From Saksenaea vasiformis B4078 (Eukaryota > Mucoromycota > Mucoromycetes > Mucorales > Saksenaeaceae), in NCBI GenBank assembly GCA_000697055.1, contig JNDT01001491.1:1-15981 (forward strand): a stretch of 15,981 bases of DNA, in the 5' to 3' direction. Positions within the stretch are counted from its first letter, which is position 1. The number at the start of each line of letters is the position of its first letter. This document shows positions 9,801-15,981 of this stretch, piece by piece. Position numbers and translations under genes: made by a program. The notes under the pieces are model-generated. The model did no database searches. It saw only the letters and a program-made list of their open reading frames with translations, and was not told where the DNA came from.

Positions 9801-12800
9801 TTACGCAGAATAAGACATTGGTAAAACTTCTGAACTGGAGGACGATATTGGACGAAGGGGCTATCAACGGTGAGGAACTGCTGTCTATTCTGGATAAGTT
9901 TACATTTGTTGGCGAGATGGAGGTCGTCAAGTTTTTGTGTGACATTTTTGATGCATTACTCGATATTTTGGTTTGCAGACATAAATGCATCGAAGCACCC
10001 GATGCATTGGTAGATCAAACACTAGCAGCAATCATATGGGTACTCGGCATTGTACAGGACCGGCGGTTTAGCAATTTCAGACCAGTGCTGGATGTTTACA
10101 TTGATCAACGGTTCTCTGTGGAAGAGGCTGGTAAACATATGGAAGCGGCTAAAGCTCGTACTACACGTGTGACGAAGGAAGAGCTAACGTACGAACAAAT
10201 GCTGAAGGGAATGTTGCGATTATGCAAAGATCCAAGTGACTCCAAAAAGGCAAAACGGCTACGCAGCAGCATGAAAGTGTGGGAGTATATATTTCGCTTT
10301 ATTGTACGATCACGAGATATGCAAAAACACTATGAAGAGGAAGGAGAGCGTTCACTTCGGGATATCATGTTCAAGGAGGAATTGCAGCAGCTCGTTACAT
10401 TGATAACGGAAATGATGAGTCCCGACCAGCCAAGTGCAATGATCGGTACGCAGACGCTCGCATTGCAGCATTTTGCTGAAATTCTAGGGGAGCTTCGCGG
10501 TGTATTTTCTCCCAAGCAGCTTGTGGATATTACCAGCAGTTTCATGGATGCATGCTCACATGTAACAGGAAAACTCGTAGGGTTCAAGCTTTGCATGATA
10601 TTAGCCATTGTGAAAGGACCAGTTTTCAATGACCATACATGTCGCTCTGGCTTGGCAAAAAATGTCTTCAAATGGATCAGGGTATGGTTGAATTCATATA
10701 TGGAGGCGGCGAAAGATGTCATTTTTGCCCGGCATAACGATCAGCACGACACCGATCATCACCAAACGCGCCTTCCAAAAGTACAATGGCTCGAGAATCT
10801 CAGGTTATCTTTGACAATCATGTCCGAGATCCTTGATAAGGTTCGAAAATCATGCGGTATGTCGTCGTCAGGTCTTTCTACTTCGTCGATCTCTTCACCA
10901 TCCATATGCACAATTTCTCGACCTATCTCCATGGCAACAAACGGTGACGATGAGTCAGCAGAAGATGTACATGTGGAGTTGATGTCAATCACAGAGATCG
11001 CTTTACAGCTTGTACCGCAGTTGATGCATGCTTACAAAGACTTACAGCGGCTTACGCTTCAGGCTGTGCAGGCTGCAGGTATGTCTGGTAATACGGCGGA
11101 TCCTACGTTTCCTTCTGCGCGACCGAACTCTCGACATTCGATCAGTATGTTACGTGAACGCACAACTTCTCTTAACATGAAGCATCCAACATCAGTATCA
11201 ATGGACATACCAGACAGTAGCTCGAGGTTTGCGGTAGTGCTACAGTCGCTTGCAACAGCTCCAACAACTCCCTTTCCATCTACATATCCATTCCAGTCCA
11301 CAGCTTCGAAAACTAATTTGGTAGCGACCGGCGAGGGTCATTTAGCGGCAATGGTTACTACTGGGTTGTTGGATATCACCGTTGTAATTCTCGAACTTTT
11401 CTACCTCACACCGCGGCAGCAATGGGTCGGATTCTTGCATAGCATGTATGAGCGCGACGGTGTAGACGAAACGGCTGTGTTCCTGCGGAAAGTTTGTCAT
11501 ATGTGTACAGCCATTCTGTTTGGTGACAGCACGCAAATGCTGGATGAAACGAGTGCTAAGTTGGATGGATTGGAGCGATGCGAGGAGGATGAAACGAGGG
11601 AATCGCGAAAGCTACCGGAAACGTGGCTAAATCTTAGCGTTATCGCGCATCAGATCGTTCTGTCTAACATTTTGGCACCTGCTGCAACCATATTCGAACT
11701 TGATGCATTTGTACCGAACACTCACTTGGATCAGACAGACGAAGAAGAAAATGCGGTCGAATTGCCATCGCAGCTATTATGGCGTACATTCTTTGTTACT
11801 CTTTTGCGAGCGCTGTCAAGTTCACGGTTGGAAATTGAAAATTTTCTACCGCAAGCACAGCGGGCGATATGGAAGCTTGTCGGTAATATCAAGGGAGTCG
11901 TCGGGGCGAAAACGCTACTTGCATTATGGCACCTGGCTGGTCCGAGACATGCAAGAGCAGATGCAGTCAGGAAACTTGAGCTACTTTCTTATTTTGGTAT
12001 GAAATCCAACCATGGTATGGTAGAGCCTATTTCTGAGGAGCAAGAAGTATCAACGTCCGATGTAGAAGGCGAGCAGGAGAAGGAAAGATCGATTTTGGAA
12101 GATGATCCGGAAATGTATGCGGTGAAAATCATGATTGACAAGCTTAACAATGATAAGGACGGAATCGAAGAGCCACGAAGTGCGCCAGAGCTGGCGGAGA
12201 CGGCAAGTGATGTGGTAACTGAGATGCCAGATATCTCCATGCTTCAAATCGATTTGATCCCGATCATTTTACGGCCTTTGTGTGCAGTTGCACTGACGTT
12301 GCATGACAAGGTCCGATCTGCTGCTTTGAATGTAATTGCGGATGTGATCGCGGTTGAATTACACACGTTTGGTGAATTGACCCGCGTACAACATTTGCTA
12401 ATTGCTACCTTGGATCGATTGGTCATGTCTGAAGCGAAGGGCAACGAGGCTATCCGCTGCAAAATAGTTTCCGAATTGGCTCGTACGCTGGAAACAAAAC
12501 TGCAAGGACAAAACGCAACCAATCTTATTGAACCAGGAGTAAGAGCAGTAGACTCGTTAGGGCGATTTATGGAGCTTTTACTGCAAATCCGAAGTCTTCC
12601 ATTGGAAAGCGACGAGTTTATGGATGAGCGGATAAATGCTACTCTGAAACTGATGAAGTTCATTCAAGTAATCGAGCGCGAGGAGATCTATATCAAGTAT
12701 GTCCACCAGCTTGTGCAGCTACATGTCGAAAGCCACAATCATGTGGAAGCCGCATTGACGCTTCGGTTCCATGCGGATCTACTGCGATGGGAGCCGTACG

Positions 12801-14363
12801 AAAAATTGGATGCTATTCCCGAGCTTGATTTCCCAGCAGAGAGTTCATTTTCACGCAAAGAGAAGTTATATTGGACCATGATTTCATACCTAGACGAAGG
12901 CAATGCTTGGGAGATCAGCGTCAAACTGTGCAAGGAATTAGCTCATGAGTACGAAACCACGGTATTCGACTACGTCAAACTTAGCGAGATCTTGCAACAT
13001 GAAGCACAATTAGTGCAAGACATTGTCAAGAAGGAGCGGTACTTCGCAGAATATTTCCGGGTTGGCTTTTATGGTCGAGGATTCCCTGCTAGCGTGCGCA
13101 ATCAACAGTTTATCTACCGCGGCTTGGAATGGGAAAAAATGTCGTCGTTTGTGGAGAGAATGCAAAACCGTCATCCAAATGCACAGCTACTGACGGGAAA
13201 AGCAGCAACAGCGATGGTTCACGAAGATCAGCTGAAAGAGATGGAAACGGCATTGGATGGACAGTATCTGCAGATAACGCCTGTCGTCCCTGAACCTGAA
13301 AATGGAGCGGGTGCGGACCTGAAAAATTTGTTGATACCAGAGAACATTCGAAAGTACTACGAGTCCAACGATGTTTCCAAGTTCTCTTTCTCACGTCCAA
13401 TAAGTCGACAACAGCAAACCGACGAAGCTCATAGGCCTGAGTCTGACTTTTTGAATTTGTGGACAGAGAAGACGTTCTTTGCATGCGAAGATACGTTTCC
13501 AACCATTGCACGGCGGTCAAAAATTGTACATGTGCATGTGGTGGAGGTCTCTCCCATTGAGAACGCTGTGTTAGCAATGGAGAACAAGAATCAAGAGCTG
13601 GTAGTCCTAGAGAAAAAGTATGCCGCCTACCTGACCCAGAAGAAGTCATCTACCGATGTGGGTCCTATCAACATTAATCCATTTTCGATGGCGTTAAACG
13701 GTGCTGTGGATGCACCTGTGAATGGTGGTGTACCACTTTACAAAAAGGCGTTTTTAACCAAGGAGTATTGGGATGCTAATCCTGATATGCATCCATGGAT
13801 AGAAAGACTGAAGAAAGCTATTGACGATCAGGTAAGAGTATTCGTAGTGGAAATATCGATATACTTAAAAAAAAACGTCTTTTTAGGTCAAAGTTATCGA
13901 ACATTGTCTGGAAACGCATAATAAACTGGTTAGTCCTGAGATGCGACCATTTCATAATACACTTGTTGGATGTAAGTATTTTGAGCGCGAAGTCATCTGT
14001 GTTGGTTTACTTATTGGTTTCATCCTAGTTTACAAGAAGAATTTCCCCGATGAAATTAAGCGCCTCAACAAAGCCAGCAATACCCCAGTGGATACTCCCA
14101 GCCGCCGTTCATCTGTCCACAACGTTAACGAGCACCCGTCCATTTCACGTCAGAATTCCACTATACAATTACCCAGCATTCCTACCACATTACCCATGTC
14201 ACCCGTTAGTCGGGCATTTTCCATTCGATCACCTGTGGCCGAACAGCCGTTAATGCGTGCTGCTGTTGAAAACACGTCTATGTCCCGCGCAGAAAGCATC
14301 TCACGAAGTTTGAAAATGTCATTACGTAAAAAGACTCGCAAGAAATCTCAAGGAGGTCCATAA
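6842..14363 (+). CDS. DOCK-family Rho/Rac guanine-nucleotide exchange factor
   Basis: Model join(6842..13831, 13887..13971, 14029..14363), 2469 residues. DOCK proteins load GTP onto Rac/Cdc42-type GTPases at membranes, usually with ELMO, to drive polarity and actin remodelling. Order seen: SH3 at about 12-132 (GIAIYPF ... QLEVGDELFIF ... QWYRG ... GCFPRSHV), interrupted by a Ser/Thr/Pro-rich insert; DOCK N-terminal region (about 420-610, FYHLFFELKA, LVCRIIRLGGM); polyglutamine near 555-565; C2-like DHR-1 (about 705-880, NELYITLSSGDFAQFGRSRN, HIFLTVRHRSS); helical middle with TQNKTLVKLLNWR near 985; DHR-2 (about 1900-2372, IEREEIYIKYVHQL, NQQFIYRGLEWE, NPFSMALNGAVDAPVNGG). Val2293 in the last block corresponds to the nucleotide-sensor valine of DHR-2. 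The tail is Ser-rich and ends polybasic (LRKKTRKKS), possibly for membrane contact. Introns 13832-13886 (55 nt) and 13972-14028 (57 nt) are inferred from frame and splice sites. Longer than animal DOCK1 because of low-complexity inserts. The SH3-containing layout fits the DOCK-A/B-like groups. Confidence 0.93.
8502..8532 (+). repeat. CAA/CAG (polyglutamine) microsatellite in DOCK
   Basis: A run of about ten CAA/CAG codons inside the DOCK coding region, preceded by histidines and between the DOCK N-terminal block and the RRPFGCAVLHL block. It is in frame, so length changes would alter a linker and not break the gene. Confidence 0.75.
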
Positions 14364-14800
14364 TTAACATCTAATATTGTAAATGCGGTTAGAAAAGAAG
14401 TAAATATTTATTAACAAGTATACGTGATCGCACTACTGTGGTTCTCGTTAGTCCTGAAATTAATAAAAGTATCATCAGCTTGATCCCTCTACGCGTTGCT
14501 CCGGGTTTATTGTCGTGGTCGGCTTTGAAAGCTCGGCGATCTCTGACTTTGATTTTGGTCATGCAAGGAGCCAAAAAAAAAGGGGGGGAGCTATTTCTGC
14601 TGGGAGTTCCGTCTATTCCTATTCCATATAATGTCGCTTTTCTGTTAAATGAGACTTTTATTCAACTTTGTAGCTCTGTTTTATGAACGCGTTCTTTAAT
14701 CGCCCCTATTTAAGGGAAGTGCGACCTGGCGGGCTATCTTACACGCTGCCAATTATAATGGAACCATAGGGAGGAGCGGAGGCATAGAGAGACCCTAGGC
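14364..14800. other. Convergent intergenic region, mostly featureless
   Basis: Lies between the 3' ends of DOCK (+) and the Fanzor-like gene (-). It contains AATAAA at 14462-14467 about 100 nt past the DOCK stop, a candidate poly(A) signal. TTTATT strings at 14407-14412 and 14657-14662 are AATAAA on the - strand and could serve the Fanzor-like gene. There is an A9-G7 homopolymer junction at 14573-14588 and a perfect palindrome GAACGCGTTC at 14685-14694. Open frames here lack an ATG or family resemblance and are not called. Confidence 0.45.
14462..14467 (+). terminator. Candidate DOCK polyadenylation signal
   Basis: AATAAA about 100 nt downstream of the DOCK stop codon, a typical distance for a fungal 3' UTR. 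Assigned on match and position only. Confidence 0.35.
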
Positions 14801-14825
14801 GTGACTTGGAAGGGCCCTAAGTCAC
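14801..14825. other. Compact hairpin downstream of the Fanzor-like gene
   Basis: Perfect 7-bp arms GTGACTT (14801-14807) and AAGTCAC (14819-14825) enclose GGA plus the palindrome AGGGCCCT. It lies about 40 nt past the furthest possible end of the Fanzor-like reading frame. It could be part of a guide RNA, an element terminus or a chance palindrome. Confidence 0.6.
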
Positions 14826-14866
14826 AAAGAAAATAAGAACGTCGTCACAAACATTTGAAATGGTAC

Positions 14867-15981
14867 TTACGAAGCTCTCCCAGTGCCTAACGAGAGGCTA
14901 GTTGGCCGTTCCTTACGGCCTAGCACCACCAAGGGTTGCAGGTTCTTGTTCTTGTTGTTGTTGCTGTTGCTGTTGTGGACGACGTAATGCAGCGGGCCTT
15001 GTCTGCAATTGCATGTCACCTTCCATGTATGCTACCAGAATCCGCCGCATGTTTCTACCCGCATTGACGTCGCGATTCCAAAACTAAAGAAAACGTTAGC
15101 TTCGTACTTTCACACAGGAATTACATACCAGTGGCCTTTGTTCTCCATGTTCCATGCCAGCGCCTCCCAACTGATGTTGGTTGCACAACTTAATCGGATA
15201 GACCTGGCAGCGGAAATCGTTCAAAGCTATCATGAATGCTGTTAATGAAACTTGCTTTCGGTATGATCTGATCCTCACGTAATGGTTGCAACTCAGGGCA
15301 TTGCGAAGTCCTTTGCAATATGACATTTTCTTCGTTCAAACAGTATCTTTTGCGACGATCGTCGCCCGGACGACGGAGCATTTTCGTTCTAAGGATACAC
15401 AATGTTAATTGGTATGAGCTTACAAAAACCAGTGACTTACTTGTGCTGACACCGTGAAGTGGGCGTCACAAACTGCTGCGTGTCATTATCACAGCTGGAG
15501 CACACTTTTGAAGTGTTATATTCGTCTATTAGTATAACAAGGCACTTCTGCGCGAGTATCTTCCGGAATTGCTAGCATGTGTTTTTAAGTTAGCATTATC
15601 CGAATGGAAAGTGTGTAACATATACCTTCACTGGTAACGGACCGAGACCCCTCATTGTAGGCTTCAAATCAGCATCACCGTATGCAACGATGGTCGGCTG
15701 CTGCTGTTGTTGGTGAATATTTTCTCTTAACCGCCGCCGCCGGCGCTTCCTTTTTGATCTTGTAGATTTATAATGCGGTTGGATCAAATCCTATCCGAAA
15801 CATAGACATTAGATCTATAATTAGAGATGTTGTCACTTACGTCTCGGGGCGAACCCGTAGCTACCCTGTCAGCCAGTACATTTAACGTACTACGTCGTGC
15901 AGAGTACAAGAGCATCCGATTTTCACGATGGCGATAAGCACAGTTAAAGTCGTACATGCTAGTAATCACTTTAGTATAGTC
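14867..15981 (-). CDS. Fanzor/TnpB-like RNA-guided nuclease, C-terminal part (runs off window)
   Basis: Eukaryotic TnpB homologue (OMEGA nuclease, RuvC fold, expected to cut DNA under guidance of an omega RNA). Exons on the - strand: 15981-15841 (5' incomplete), 15790-15626, 15571-15441, 15388 to about 15204, then through about 15108 to 15083-14913. Introns 15840-15791 (50 nt), 15625-15572 (54 nt) and 15440-15389 (52 nt) have GTAAGT or GTATAT donors and TAG acceptors and keep the frame. Motifs in order: a basic helix region (STRSKRKRRRRRLRE), TIVAYGDADLKPTMRG, LVILIDEYNTSKVCSSC (conserved Glu and first zinc knuckle), VCNSCVK (second knuckle), and WNRDVNAGRNMRRIL (RuvC-III). RuvC-I lies beyond the window edge. 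Exon 4 changes frame before the second knuckle, so a further intron (15203-15164 or 15278-15239, both 40 nt) or a frameshift is needed. After a polyglutamine the frame stops at 14915-14913; a +1 frame reads on to 14867. Whether the gene is intact is uncertain. Confidence 0.8.

Noticed and set aside
13110..13649. Long - strand open frame of 179 codons
   Set aside because: Antisense shadow of the DHR-2 coding region of DOCK.
14389..14686. Overlapping open frames on both strands after DOCK
   Set aside because: The + frame has no ATG at its start, neither resembles a known family, and they span poly(A)-signal and homopolymer sequence.

Overview
The window looks like nuclear DNA of a fungus, most likely an early-diverging one (Mucoromycota; this placement is inference). 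The evidence is short spliceosomal introns (about 45-57 nt, GTAAGT/GTATGT-like donors, CTAAC/CTAAAC branch sites, TAG acceptors), a DOCK-family Rho GEF (absent from ascomycete and basidiomycete models as far as I know, but present in Mucoromycota), and three unrelated eukaryotic mobile-element genes. There are no bacterial operon features.

Left part (1-4570, + strand): a CACTA/Plavaka-like (Tnp2-type) DNA transposon. Its transposase (132-3120) keeps recognisable motifs but carries two in-frame nonsense codons and two frameshifts, so it is a pseudogene. It is followed 43 nt later by an apparently intact three-exon accessory gene (3164-4205; coiled coil, acidic middle, basic tail). About 170 nt further on is an array of 10-bp repeats folded back on itself as a palindrome (4372-4565). 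This may be the subterminal repeat region of the element, or a separate foldback element. Directly abutting it on the - strand is the truncated N-terminal piece of another DDE transposase (4572-5067).

Middle (5100-6841): AT-rich sequence with no convincing gene, containing one unsupported - strand reading frame (5387-5710) and, at its right end, the pyrimidine-rich leader of the next gene.

Centre (6842-14363, + strand): the one host housekeeping-type gene, a DOCK guanine-nucleotide exchange factor of 2469 residues: SH3, DOCK N-terminal region, C2-like DHR-1, armadillo-like middle and catalytic DHR-2. It is one 7-kb exon followed by two short introns near the 3' end.

Right edge (14867-15981, - strand, convergent with DOCK and running off the window): a multi-exon Fanzor/TnpB-like RNA-guided nuclease gene (eukaryotic OMEGA family). 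It has a zinc-finger CSSC knuckle, a CNSC knuckle and the RuvC-III WNRDVNAG motif. Its 3' part shows unresolved splicing, including a possible 24-nt intron next to the second zinc knuckle. The stretch between DOCK and this gene holds a compact hairpin (14801-14825) where a guide (omega) RNA or element end might lie. This is the most interesting system in the window.
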